Shown in pieces: positions 19,058 to 27,894 of a stretch of DNA of 64,000 bases. Under the pieces are notes generated by a model, which made no database searches, had not been told where the DNA came from, and worked only from the letters and a program-made list of their open reading frames with translations. The stretch is from UBA6183 sp943372215 (lineage in GTDB: Bacteria; Bacteroidota; Bacteroidia; UKL13-3). Position 1 is the stretch's first letter; every line of letters starts with the position of its first letter. A program made the translations under genes and the position numbers. The stretch covers positions 62,001-126,000 of the forward strand of contig CALRXU020000013.1 of assembly GCA_943372215.1 (NCBI GenBank), read 5' to 3'.

Positions 19058-22000
19058 CTATTCTACCACTAGTTTGCGTGTTATTCCGTCAACTGTTTTT
19101 ACGAAGTAGATACCATTGTTTAGGTTACTCAAATCAATGGTAACTTCGCTTTCTTCTTTACCTTCAGCTTCCATCACTTTTTTACCTGCAATATCATAAA
19201 TGGTTACTGTACCAATCATAAATCCTTTACTGCCCTTAATGGTAACAAAAGCTTTAGCTGGATTTGGATATAGAGTAAGTTCATTGCCGGTGATTACATC
19301 ATTTAGAGTAACTACAACCACATCAGAGTTTTCACTCTCTCCTGATAAATCAACTTGTTTTATTCTATAATATACTTTGTCAACACCTCTTTTTGTTGCA
19401 AGATTTACTGCAGCAATATCATTAAACGCATAGTTCATTTTAACATTACTGTTTATTGCCCCCTTAACGGTTTCAATGGCTTCAAACTTTTGTTCATCAA
19501 ATGAACGTTCTACAATAAAATAATCGTTGTTTTTCTCTGTGGCAGTGCTCCAAGTTACCAAAATATCTTTGTCATTACGTTTGGCATTTACAGCAATAAA
19601 CTCAACTGGTAAAGCGCTGTTATCAATAAATATGAGTTGGAAGCGGTCTCCTTGAGAGGCCGTATTTCCATTGATAGTAAAGCTATAAACCCTCTCTGCT
19701 CTCAAATCTGTTGTTTTGTTTGTAAATAAATCACGCAATAAAATGGTTTTGGTTAATGGTATACTATTAAGGTTACTGAAGTTAAGTGTATAGCTTCTTG
19801 ATGATGCATTAGCAAATAACACAAAAGTATCAGCAGTATTGCGCAGCGGTTCCACGGTGTTAATCTGTATTGCCTTGCCATTAGCTTTAAAGCCCATATT
19901 TATTGTTGAATTGGTAAATTTAAGTGCATCTTCTGCTGGCAAGAAATCGTTGCTTGCTCCTGATTCGAATTTTAACCAAGCTACATCACTGGTAATTGAA
20001 TCCTGAATCATTTCAACCGTAAATGGTGCGTTTGAGGTTTTAAAATAAGACGTTCCGGTTGAACTTGTTTTACAACTTTCGGTGAATGTAATTGAAGGAC
20101 TAGCAGCATTTGCCTGAACAAAGAAGGCTTGTCCAGAAGCAAGAATTACTGAACCTGAGGTGGCCACATAACCATTTGTAGCGGGATTAAGGGTATAAAC
20201 AAATGAGTTAAGATTAGATTTTGTTACTAGACTCCAATCAATTTGCGAAGGATATGGATTGCCAACTAAGTTCCATCCATCAGCGGTAGCATCTCCTGTA
20301 TTTGTATAAGTAATGGTTGGTGAAAAACTTCCTTTATTGATTGAACCAATAAAGTCAACAGTAACCTGATTCTGCGTAACAAATGGAGGAGTGTACCATT
20401 GTGGTGAAGATAAGGTCCTGTCTCCCCTTACAAAAACAATTGCTCCTGAACCTGTGCTTAATGTTTGGTTGATGTTGGTAACAGCCTTCCAACCTCTCCC
20501 ACCGGTTGTAGATTCCTGATAAGTAAAAATACTGGCAGAATTCGCAGGAGATGCGTCAAACCCATTCGTTACTCCCCCAGAACCAGTTACAAACATATCG
20601 TCTTTTATATCATTGTAACTAAATGATGCAGTATTTGGAGACAAAGCGCGGTACCTTCTTGAAACTGAAGGTACAAAACGCTGTGAAGTTACATTACCCC
20701 TTATATCGGCTGTTGCACCAATAGCGGCAATCCTAGCTGTTCCCGAAGCATCAGACACCAGCGTTAAATTATTATTGGTAACTAACAACCCGTTGCTTAA
20801 AGTTAATGCGCCTCTTACATTTATGCTGTTGGCCAATTGCACCGAATCATTGGTATTGGTTGTTCCAACATTTACAGTAAGATTTTGTAGTGTGTTGGTA
20901 GTGCCTGGTGTGGTTTGATCCATCCTTAATGAACCCATGTTTCCACTTCCGTTAATTATCATTGACGAGGTATTGCTGCCTCTTACAACGCCACTTCCGC
21001 TGATGATGCCATTAACTGTTAATGTAGCCCCATTCAGATCTATTCGTTTATTAGACTCTGTTAAATCCAAGTTGTTTACCACCACATTACCAGGTAAAGC
21101 AGGCATATTTACTGCCGAACCGCTAATAATGATATTGGCATTGGTAGGAGGCACCACATTATTGCACCAATTAGCCGTATTGTTCCACTCAGAGGTTACT
21201 CCCAGCCAAAGCGGGTTAACTGTTACTACCGCAGAGGCTGACATATAGCTGATGCAACTTGTTGTGGTGTTCGTAGCTACCACCCTGTAAGAACCATCAA
21301 CTGTTACATTGTTAAACGCTATTGATGAGCCAGTACCACTTACTGCACTTGATGCAGAAACAGTTGATCTAAACAATTGGTAATTTGTACCTGATTGCGA
21401 ACCTGAAAGTGTGAACGTTACACCATTACCTCCTGCACAATAAGAACCTGTTCCAGATAAAATAAAGGGAGCGGGCAAGGTAATGGTTTGCAAGGTGCTG
21501 GTTAGCGAATTGTTTGTTGAATTGTTATCATTGGCATTGCTTACAGAAGCCGTATAAACATACGAACCTGCATTTACAATGTTATAGGTTGTTGTTAAGG
21601 TAACTTGGCGAGAAGCACCAGATGCCAAAGTACCACTTGTTAAAACTACCTCACCAAAGTTGGTGGTAACATTAGCAGGGTCAACCACGTAACCACTAAT
21701 CGTTGCATTGGTTGTTGAAAAATCTAGTGTTGCAGCACTATAATTGAAAACATTAACAGTTACTGTTGTTGCACCGCAGTTATTGGCTGTTGGACTTACA
21801 AATGAGCTTATTCCTAAGTCAACATCATTAATACGTATGCTAAAAGTTGGGTCTGCTGGTGTTGTAGATCCAAAGTCGTAGACCCTTACAAAGTATGTTT
21901 GTCCTGCACTAAGACTTGTTGCGGATAGGTTTTCATCACCACCTATACCTGCGGTATTTGATGTCGCTATTGAAGTTAATGAACCACAAGTGCCAGAATA

Positions 22001-25000
22001 CAATTCAATAACTGCATTAAAGGTTGAAGAAGGATCCACAGAAATATTATGCGTACTCCTTGCAGCAACAAATGAATACCAAACATCATCGTTGGCATTA
22101 CCAATAGTTCCAGCTTGAGATTGTGTTGCGTTTAAAGTGGTTCCTGCAATTGCAGTTGATGAGGTTGCACTAACAGATACAGCCGAAGCACATTCATTAT
22201 TTGTCGGTGCCGAAGGTATTGTAGTAAATGAATTGATATTACAGCCAGTGGCATCTCCAGAACCATTTTTGGGGATAACCATCCAGTAGTAAAGGGTATT
22301 ATTGGTAAGGCCAGTTGCATTGTATGTAGTACCAGTTTGCGCAGCGGATACCCTGGCTGAAACATTTAAACTACTTACCTGACTTTGCGTTGTGCTTAAA
22401 TATACATCATATGAAGTTGGCGAACCTGAACCAGCACTCCAAGTTAATGTTGTGCCACTGATTGATTGCCAAACGGCCTCATTAGAAGGGCTGCTTTGAT
22501 TAGCACATGAAGGAGCTGTGCCTATTGTGGCAAAGTTAAATGATGCACATCCAGCTGAACTTCCATTGGTATTAACTGCTATTACACGCCAATAATAAAG
22601 TGTACCTGCATTAAGTGTATTTGCTGGAATTATAAATGACGTAGTTGACAAACCGGTATTGCCTGTTAAACTTACTAAAGTAGAAAAAGTTGTTGTAGTT
22701 GAAACTTGCACAGTGTAAGTAATTGTGCCTACCGAAGGTGCCGTAACTGCCGCCCAACTTAACGTTTGAGCAACTGTTCGGTCAATATTGGTTGTTCCTG
22801 TTGTTGGAGCAGATAATGTTGGGCAGTCAGGTAACTTGTTTTCTATTCTAATGGTAAAGCCCGTGGTTGGCGTAGCTCCTGCTGTTGAATGGTACACCCT
22901 AACGAAGTAAGTTGTACCAATTGCTGTTGCATAGTCAATAAATTCCAATCCAGCTGCACCAGTTGAACTTACACAAGCCAAATTAGTAAGGCTACCACAT
23001 GTGCCCGAAAATAACTGAACAACAGCATTATAAGTTGAACCACCATTAACAGTAATCCTAGATACTGTGCTTGTTGCAACAAACCTATACCATACATCAT
23101 CATCTGGAGTACCTGGTGTAGTAGCTGTACACGCTGAAATACTGCTGCTTGCCGTAGCATTAGAAGTGCTTCCTGAACTCACCACTGAACCAACTGTAAG
23201 CGCAATAGCGCCTGAACAATCGTCATTTACCAATGCCGGTAGTATGGTGTATGCTGATATTACAAAATTACCTGAACCTCCTGAACCAGTGTTTGCATCA
23301 TAAATGCGAACAAAATAAGTACCCTCAACTAATGAGTTCGCAGTTAGTGTTTCGATTAAGCCATTACCAGTTGCATTTACACAACCAATAGCAGTGAGTG
23401 ATGAACAATTCCCAGAAAATAATTGTATTACTGGATTATATCCACCAGAACCGTTAACCGTAATTCCATAATTTCCAGGAGTGGTAACTGTAAATTTAAA
23501 CCACACATCATCGTCTGCAGTACCTGGCGTTGTTGCACTGCAGGCTGTAATTGATGCAGAAGCAGTGGCTGATTTTGAAGAATACACCTGACAAAAGTTA
23601 TTTTGAATACCGTTTTGGATAGCCAAATCAATTGCCCCACTGCACTCATCGTTGCTAATACTACGCGCACTTGCAGTTGATGATGTTGAAGTACTTGGTG
23701 TTAAAGTAAGCATGGTATTGCAATCAGGTAGTTCAGTAATGTTGGTAGTATTGGTATTTGAAAAACTCAATACATTGCTAAGTTGTTGTATAAAAGCTTG
23801 TCCAGCTGTTGGTGGATTAGCCACAGTGCGACCCGAAAGACCTAGGCTGTAGCTATAGGTGTAATTAACCGTGCCATTAAAGCCAAACATTCTATCATAA
23901 ATAAATTCAATCCTATCATCTTGTTCATAGAGTTTAAGTTGAAAGTTAATGCTTGGACCTGGGTTATTAAAAATTTCCATCTCAGACCATTCAATGGTTA
24001 ATACCTGATTACCTTGTGTACCAGTAATTAAATAACGTATTGAATTTTCTAATAAGGTTCTTTGTTCGCTTTGAGTTTGGGAGAAGTTGTATCCTTGACA
24101 AACCAAATCTTCCCAAAAAGGCGCCACAATGAGGGTTTGCGAGTTAAAAGAATTAGTATAACTAGCACTTGATGAGGAATTAAATGTGATAAAGCCATTG
24201 CTGTTAGCCCTTAATACAGTAACTGTTCTTCCCTGATACCTAAAGCCTGTAAAACCTAAAGAAGTTAGGTCAAGGCTATCACTCATCTGATCATCAGCAT
24301 TGAAAAAACCGCCTCCACTCCACGAAAATAGATTGCCAGTTGAAATAATACTTTGATAAGTAATTCCAGTTGTGCGAGTGGGTGTGAAACCAAGATTTGG
24401 TGTGCTGGTAGTAAAGCTCCAAGTGGTGCAACCTGTGGCTTCATTATTCATTGAATTTTTGGGTACCACCTTCCAGTAATAGATAGTGGTGGCTTCTATA
24501 GGTGTACTTGGTGTATAGGTGGTGCTAGTTTGGTTTAATGAAACCCGTGCAGCAGCAACCTGATTATTTACATCAGCCTGAACGGTGCTTAAATAAACGT
24601 CATAAGCATCTGCCCCGCATGTTGCTGCCCACGAAAATGTAGTGGCAGCGCTAACACCAGTTGCCGCGTTAGCTGGACTTGGAGTAGCTGAAACCCTTAA
24701 TGGAATATATTCTAATAAGGCTGTTGAATGGTTATAACCAAAATCTTCGTGAACCACAGCATAAACATAACTAGTACCACTAACTATGGTATTATCAGTA
24801 TAGGAAGTAGCTGCACCGGCAACAGTATCCAAAACGGTCCATGAGCCTACAGCACTTAAACCATAACCTCCACTAGCAGAATAAACAGTGCTGGCAGCCA
24901 AGGTTGGTGCTGTTAAAGGACAAGTGGCTGATGTTTGGCGCAACACCACTGATCGGGCAATACCAGCCCCACCACTGTTATCTGTACCATTGGTCCAGCT

Positions 25001-25597
25001 TAAAGCTGCACTACTGCTTGTATAGTTTACATTTAATGCACTTAATGCATTGGGTGCTGTTATATCTGCGGTGGCATTAGTGCTTACATACGCAATTACA
25101 TCATCCCAAATAAATGTGCGGCTGGTTCCTGATGTAACATAGTTATTGAGTCTAACAGCCCAGTTTTGTGAACTTCCGGTTGTGTTTTGAATACTTCTAG
25201 TTAGCTGATAATAGGTGTTATTTGCTGCAGGTGTACTAGCCGTACCCATATTACCTGATATACCTATTTGCACCCTTGAAGTAGATTGACTTGCACTTAC
25301 GCGGTAATAAGCAATAATAATCAGGTACTGGTTGTTTGGAACACTAATCGTAGCATTGTTCTCAACATAACCAGTTGTTGATGTGGTGCTTGTAGCATTG
25401 CTATAAGCCCTGGTTCCGCTTCGCATGTTAGTGGTAGCAATGCTGCTGGTACCCACATGATTGGATGTTGTCCAACCTGTAACTGTTGACGCATTTTCGA
25501 AACCATAGTTGGTTACCAGGTTCGGTTGTGCCTTTAGTTGGAAAGTACCCATAAGTAGTAGGGTGAGTACAAACCATAATGTAGTTGTGTTTTTCAT
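19058..25597 (-). CDS. Giant modular T9SS-secreted adhesin-like protein (2179 aa)
   Basis: The signal peptide is MKNTTTLWFVLTLLLMGTFQ. Modules in order (approximate residues): a carbohydrate-binding-like jelly-roll (25-165, NLVTNYGFENAS); fibronectin-III units (180-300, 300-398); a region starting GFTPTRTTGITYQ with NSNGFITFNS and FWEDL (400-640); three prepeptidase-C-terminal-like units, starting near 647, 790 and 1134, each with an N-[DE]-[DE]-C start and a DDVW[FY].F core; further fibronectin-III units (920-1125); a CARDB-like unit (1260-1375, DLGISSFVSP); an Ig-like unit; a filament-like region with WLGVTSEWNNTANWC (~1464); and a type A sorting domain (from ~2105, LYPNPAKAF, ending ITRKLVVE). 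No catalytic domain was recognised, so adhesion or matrix function is inferred. It is monocistronic. Confidence 0.9.
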   Translation of the reverse strand: MKNTTTLWFVLTLLLMGTFQLKAQPNLVTNYGFENASTVTGWTTSNHVGTSSIATTNMRSGTRAYSNATSTTSTTGYVENNATISVPNNQYLIIIAYYRVSASQSTSRVQIGISGNMGTASTPAANNTYYQLTRSIQNTTGSSQNWAVRLNNYVTSGTSRTFIWDDVIAYVSTNATADITAPNALSALNVNYTSSSAALSWTNGTDNSGGAGIARSVVLRQTSATCPLTAPTLAASTVYSASGGYGLSAVGSWTVLDTVAGAATSYTDNTIVSGTSYVYAVVHEDFGYNHSTALLEYIPLRVSATPSPANAATGVSAATTFSWAATCGADAYDVYLSTVQADVNNQVAAARVSLNQTSTTYTPSTPIEATTIYYWKVVPKNSMNNEATGCTTWSFTTSTPNLGFTPTRTTGITYQSIISTGNLFSWSGGGFFNADDQMSDSLDLTSLGFTGFRYQGRTVTVLRANSNGFITFNSSSSASYTNSFNSQTLIVAPFWEDLVCQGYNFSQTQSEQRTLLENSIRYLITGTQGNQVLTIEWSEMEIFNNPGPSINFQLKLYEQDDRIEFIYDRMFGFNGTVNYTYSYSLGLSGRTVANPPTAGQAFIQQLSNVLSFSNTNTTNITELPDCNTMLTLTPSTSTSSTASARSISNDECSGAIDLAIQNGIQNNFCQVYSSKSATASASITACSATTPGTADDDVWFKFTVTTPGNYGITVNGSGGYNPVIQLFSGNCSSLTAIGCVNATGNGLIETLTANSLVEGTYFVRIYDANTGSGGSGNFVISAYTILPALVNDDCSGAIALTVGSVVSSGSTSNATASSSISACTATTPGTPDDDVWYRFVATSTVSRITVNGGSTYNAVVQLFSGTCGSLTNLACVSSTGAAGLEFIDYATAIGTTYFVRVYHSTAGATPTTGFTIRIENKLPDCPTLSAPTTGTTNIDRTVAQTLSWAAVTAPSVGTITYTVQVSTTTTFSTLVSLTGNTGLSTTSFIIPANTLNAGTLYYWRVIAVNTNGSSAGCASFNFATIGTAPSCANQSSPSNEAVWQSISGTTLTWSAGSGSPTSYDVYLSTTQSQVSSLNVSARVSAAQTGTTYNATGLTNNTLYYWMVIPKNGSGDATGCNINSFTTIPSAPTNNECASAVSVSATSSTAIAGTTLNATQSQAGTIGNANDDVWYSFVAARSTHNISVDPSSTFNAVIELYSGTCGSLTSIATSNTAGIGGDENLSATSLSAGQTYFVRVYDFGSTTPADPTFSIRINDVDLGISSFVSPTANNCGATTVTVNVFNYSAATLDFSTTNATISGYVVDPANVTTNFGEVVLTSGTLASGASRQVTLTTTYNIVNAGSYVYTASVSNANDNNSTNNSLTSTLQTITLPAPFILSGTGSYCAGGNGVTFTLSGSQSGTNYQLFRSTVSASSAVSGTGSSIAFNNVTVDGSYRVVATNTTTSCISYMSASAVVTVNPLWLGVTSEWNNTANWCNNVVPPTNANIIISGSAVNMPALPGNVVVNNLDLTESNKRIDLNGATLTVNGIISGSGVVRGSNTSSMIINGSGNMGSLRMDQTTPGTTNTLQNLTVNVGTTNTNDSVQLANSINVRGALTLSNGLLVTNNNLTLVSDASGTARIAAIGATADIRGNVTSQRFVPSVSRRYRALSPNTASFSYNDIKDDMFVTGSGGVTNGFDASPANSASIFTYQESTTGGRGWKAVTNINQTLSTGSGAIVFVRGDRTLSSPQWYTPPFVTQNQVTVDFIGSINKGSFSPTITYTNTGDATADGWNLVGNPYPSQIDWSLVTKSNLNSFVYTLNPATNGYVATSGSVILASGQAFFVQANAASPSITFTESCKTSSTGTSYFKTSNAPFTVEMIQDSITSDVAWLKFESGASNDFLPAEDALKFTNSTINMGFKANGKAIQINTVEPLRNTADTFVLFANASSRSYTLNFSNLNSIPLTKTILLRDLFTNKTTDLRAERVYSFTINGNTASQGDRFQLIFIDNSALPVEFIAVNAKRNDKDILVTWSTATEKNNDYFIVERSFDEQKFEAIETVKGAINSNVKMNYAFNDIAAVNLATKRGVDKVYYRIKQVDLSGESENSDVVVVTLNDVITGNELTLYPNPAKAFVTIKGSKGFMIGTVTIYDIAGKKVMEAEGKEESEVTIDLSNLNNGIYFVKTVDGITRKLVVE

Positions 25598-25628
25598 GTT
25601 TTACTAAATTAGTTGCTGTTTAGTGGAA

Positions 25629-25636
25629 CAAATATA
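25629..25636 (-). promoter_or_regulatory. -7 element for the giant T9SS gene
   Basis: The minus strand reads TATATTTG, a full TAnnTTTG match, 31 nt before the ATG at 25597. A TTTG lies 13 nt upstream, which is closer than the usual spacing. Confidence 0.5.
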
Positions 25637-25956
25637 TAAATAAAAGAAACAAACGGCTGCTATACAAAATGAGCAGTTTTAACTAAATAGCTGATAACCA
25701 GAAATAAAAAAATTAACTTTAATAATAAATTAATACTTTTAAACAGCTATTTATACTTTTATTATGCAATTTCTACTAAACGGTGCTTTTTGTATGAATT
25801 TTTTAATTTAGAGATACACGAAAAGTGCCAAATAATTAACATGCTTAAAATGAGCAAATTAAGACATGTCAAAGCGATTTAATGTTCCCATAGTGGGAAG
25901 TATTTTAAAATATTGGGAAAACAAAGGATTAAGCCTCTTAAGAAAGGGCATAAACT

Positions 25957-25990
25957 AAAAAAGGCCGCTCCAGAACGGAGCGGCCTTTTC
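25957..25990 (-). terminator. Terminator of the rpsF-rpsR-rplI operon
   Basis: A perfect 13-bp inverted repeat, AAAAGGCCGCTCC (25959-25971) with 25977-25989, and a 5-nt loop, with a T run on the minus strand. It lies 20 nt past the rplI stop. Confidence 0.9.
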
Positions 25991-26009
25991 AGGTAAAATC
26001 AATCAAATA

Positions 26010-26450
26010 CTATTCAGCTACCACTTCAACGCCAATTTTCACGGCTACATCACGGTGCAGATTTACAATAGCTTCATAACTTCCAAGCATTTTAATATCA
26101 TCTACTTCAATTTTTCTACGGTCTATTTCATAGCCCATTACTTTTAAAGCTTGTGATACTTGCAAAGGAGTTACTGAACCAAAAATTTTATTGTTACTGC
26201 CGGCTTTTGTTCCGATGGTAATTTTTAATTCTTTTAATTGTTCTGATAACGATAACGCATCAGTTTTTAATTTTTCACGCTTTAACGCACCTTGTCTGTT
26301 ATTTTCTTCCATCATTTTAATGTTTGATGAAGTAGCCATAACAGCTAAACCGCGAGGAAAAAGGTAGTTATTTGCATAACCATCTTTTACAGTTAAAACA
26401 TCGCCCTGAGCACCCAGGTTTTTCAAGTTTTCTTTAAGTATAATTTTCAT
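26010..26450 (-). CDS. rplI: 50S ribosomal protein L9
   Basis: This ribosomal protein binds 23S rRNA near the L1 stalk and helps keep the reading frame. The 146 residues start with the L9 signature MKIILKENLKNLGAQGD, then GYANNYLFPRGLA, a long central helix (about 45-80) and a C-terminal domain with GSVTPLQVSQAL. It is the last gene of rpsF-rpsR-rplI, 25 nt after rpsR, and is followed by a strong terminator. Confidence 0.97.
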   Translation of the reverse strand: MKIILKENLKNLGAQGDVLTVKDGYANNYLFPRGLAVMATSSNIKMMEENNRQGALKREKLKTDALSLSEQLKELKITIGTKAGSNNKIFGSVTPLQVSQALKVMGYEIDRRKIEVDDIKMLGSYEAIVNLHRDVAVKIGVEVVAE

Positions 26451-26475
26451 TTGCGATTTCTCCTGTTCATTAAAA

Positions 26476-26754
26476 TTATTTTAAACCATCAGCTACATAA
26501 GGTAAAATAGCCAAGTGACGCGCCTTTTTAATAGCTACGGCAATTTTACGTTGGTATTTCAATGAAGTGCCTGTAAGCCTGCGAGGCAAAATTTTGCCTT
26601 GTTCGTTTACAAACTTTAATAGGAAGTTCGCATCCTTGTAATCAATATACTTAATACCGTTCTTTTTAAAACGGCAGTATTTTTTTCTTACTGGTGCTTC
26701 CGGAGTTGTGTTAAACACCATAGCCGGATTGTGTTGAGTTTTTGCTTTGCTCAT
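26476..26754 (-). CDS. rpsR: 30S ribosomal protein S18
   Basis: S18 pairs with S6 on the platform of the small subunit. The 92 residues contain KKYCRFKKNGIKYIDYKD, LPRRLTGTSLKYQRK and the C-terminal IKKARHLAILPYVAD, all family hallmarks. A single Cys remains in the N-terminal segment, so this is a zinc-free form. It lies 2 nt after rpsF, its usual partner. Confidence 0.97.
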   Translation of the reverse strand: MSKAKTQHNPAMVFNTTPEAPVRKKYCRFKKNGIKYIDYKDANFLLKFVNEQGKILPRRLTGTSLKYQRKIAVAIKKARHLAILPYVADGLK

Positions 26755-26756
26755 AA

Positions 26757-27158
26757 TTACTTTCCTTCTTGTTGTTTTTCTTTTTTGTTTTGATTGAATT
26801 CACCATTACGCTTGCGTTGGTTAAAAACCTGTGCATGCTTGTCTAATGATGTGGTTAAGAAACGCATGATTCGCTCATCACGTCTGAAAGCCAGTTCAAA
26901 TTTTGCGACAAACTCCGATGGACCTTTGTACTCATAGATAAAATAAAAACCAGTGGTTTTTTTATCAATAGGGTACGCCAACTTTGTTAAGCCCCAATTT
27001 TCTTCATGAACCAGCTCTCCTCCGTTTTCAGTAATCATGTTACGGTACTTGGATACAGCTTCTTTTAGCTGCTCCTCAGAGAGTACGGGTGTGAAAATAA
27101 TCACAGATTCATAGTCGTTTAAGACAACTTCCTCTTTTGCTGTTTTTTTAGCTGCCAT
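26757..27158 (-). CDS. rpsF: 30S ribosomal protein S6
   Basis: S6 is a platform protein of the 30S subunit that binds S18. The 133 residues include NDYESVIIFTPVLSEEQ, WGLTKLAYPIDKKTTGFYFI and a C-terminal Lys/Asn/Gln-rich tail that is common in Bacteroidota. The N-terminal MAAKKTAKEE is an extra charged extension before the domain. It leads the rpsF-rpsR-rplI operon and has the best promoter match in the window (27189-27220). Confidence 0.96.
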   Translation of the reverse strand: MAAKKTAKEEVVLNDYESVIIFTPVLSEEQLKEAVSKYRNMITENGGELVHEENWGLTKLAYPIDKKTTGFYFIYEYKGPSEFVAKFELAFRRDERIMRFLTTSLDKHAQVFNQRKRNGEFNQNKKEKQQEGK

Positions 27159-27188
27159 TACTTGGGATATATTTATTTAAAAGGACGG

Positions 27189-27220
27189 CAAAAGTACCAT
27201 CTTTTTAACTAACCACCAAA
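27189..27220 (-). promoter_or_regulatory. Full promoter (-33 TTTG, -7 TACTTTTG) of the rpsF operon
   Basis: On the minus strand TTTG (27217-27220) is followed after 20 nt by TACTTTTG (27189-27196). Both boxes and the spacing match the Bacteroidota consensus. Transcription should begin near 27184, giving a leader of about 26 nt. Confidence 0.8.
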
Positions 27221-27265
27221 CTTCCTGTTAAATTCCTTATAAATAATTAACTGCATTATATACAA

Positions 27266-27293
27266 AAGCCAGCATGGCGCACCACACTGGCTT
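27266..27293 (-). terminator. Probable terminator after hsp20
   Basis: AAGCCAG and CTGGCTT form an inverted repeat, and the interior can pair further. On the minus strand it is followed by TTTTG. It lies about 30 nt past the hsp20 stop. Confidence 0.5.
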
Positions 27294-27321
27294 ATTGTAA
27301 ACCTAACCTATGAAACGATGA

Positions 27322-27777
27322 TTACTTAATTTTAATGCTGTTTTTCACTTCTTTAACCTCGGTTTTTGGTAAACTTACGGTTAAAATCCCATTGTTAAAC
27401 TCCGCCTCTACCGCATCTTTATTAATGTTTTCAGGCAAATTAAATGTGCGTGAGAATTTTCCGTAGAAGTTTTCATTTAAGTGTAAACGCTCATTTTCAG
27501 CAAGCTGAGACATTTTGCGCTCTCCACTAATCTGCAACTGGTCTTTGTTTACCTCAATGGCAATTTGCTCTTTGGTTAATCCTGGCAAAGCCATGTGTAT
27601 TTCGAAGCTGCTTGTTTTTTCTACCACATCAACCCTTGGAGTAAAAAACACATTACGCTCAAATTTTGCATGGGTCTCATTAAGTGCGTTGTCAATAAGT
27701 CCCATTACATGTGAAGGAACAAACGTATCTCTGAAAAAGTCTTTGGCAAATGCCGGTCTAAATTTTACTAGTGTCAT
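27322..27777 (-). CDS. Hsp20 / alpha-crystallin family small heat-shock protein
   Basis: This ATP-independent holdase binds unfolding proteins. Using the ATG at 27777 gives 151 residues starting MTLVKFRP, typical for the family in Bacteroidota; the longer frame to 27822 adds 15 residues with no similarity. The alpha-crystallin domain spans about residues 40-135, with PRVDVVEK and MALPGLTKEQI. The conserved AEFNNGILTVSLPKTE follows, and then an I-x-I motif (IKIK) at the very end that docks oligomers. No CIRCE or other operator was identified. It appears monocistronic. Confidence 0.93.
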   Translation of the reverse strand: MTLVKFRPAFAKDFFRDTFVPSHVMGLIDNALNETHAKFERNVFFTPRVDVVEKTSSFEIHMALPGLTKEQIAIEVNKDQLQISGERKMSQLAENERLHLNENFYGKFSRTFNLPENINKDAVEAEFNNGILTVSLPKTEVKEVKNSIKIK

Positions 27778-27894
27778 AATTGTATTTGTTAAAATTTGTT
27801 GTGGTAAATTCTTTTCAAACACAATACCAATCCAAGAAAAGCGTCATTGTGGCGTTTTTATCAAAATAAAGCTCGACAGGATTGACAAAAAGTC

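Larger units (their letters stand above)
25598..26009. other. 412-nt non-coding gap upstream of the giant gene
   Basis: AT-rich and without a credible gene. It contains the -7 element of the giant gene (25629-25636), a palindromic cluster (25885-25919) and the terminator of the rpsF operon (25957-25990). The remaining ~240 nt shows nothing I can interpret. Confidence 0.6.

Noticed and set aside
19058..25597. Split of the giant frame into several genes
   Set aside because: A single uninterrupted frame with one signal peptide and one sorting tail; no internal promoter-like gap.
27830..27875. Hairpin AAAAGCGTCA...TGGCGTTTTT upstream of hsp20
   Set aside because: It pairs fully only on the plus strand, where no gene ends; on the minus strand two mismatches weaken it, so I do not call a terminator.
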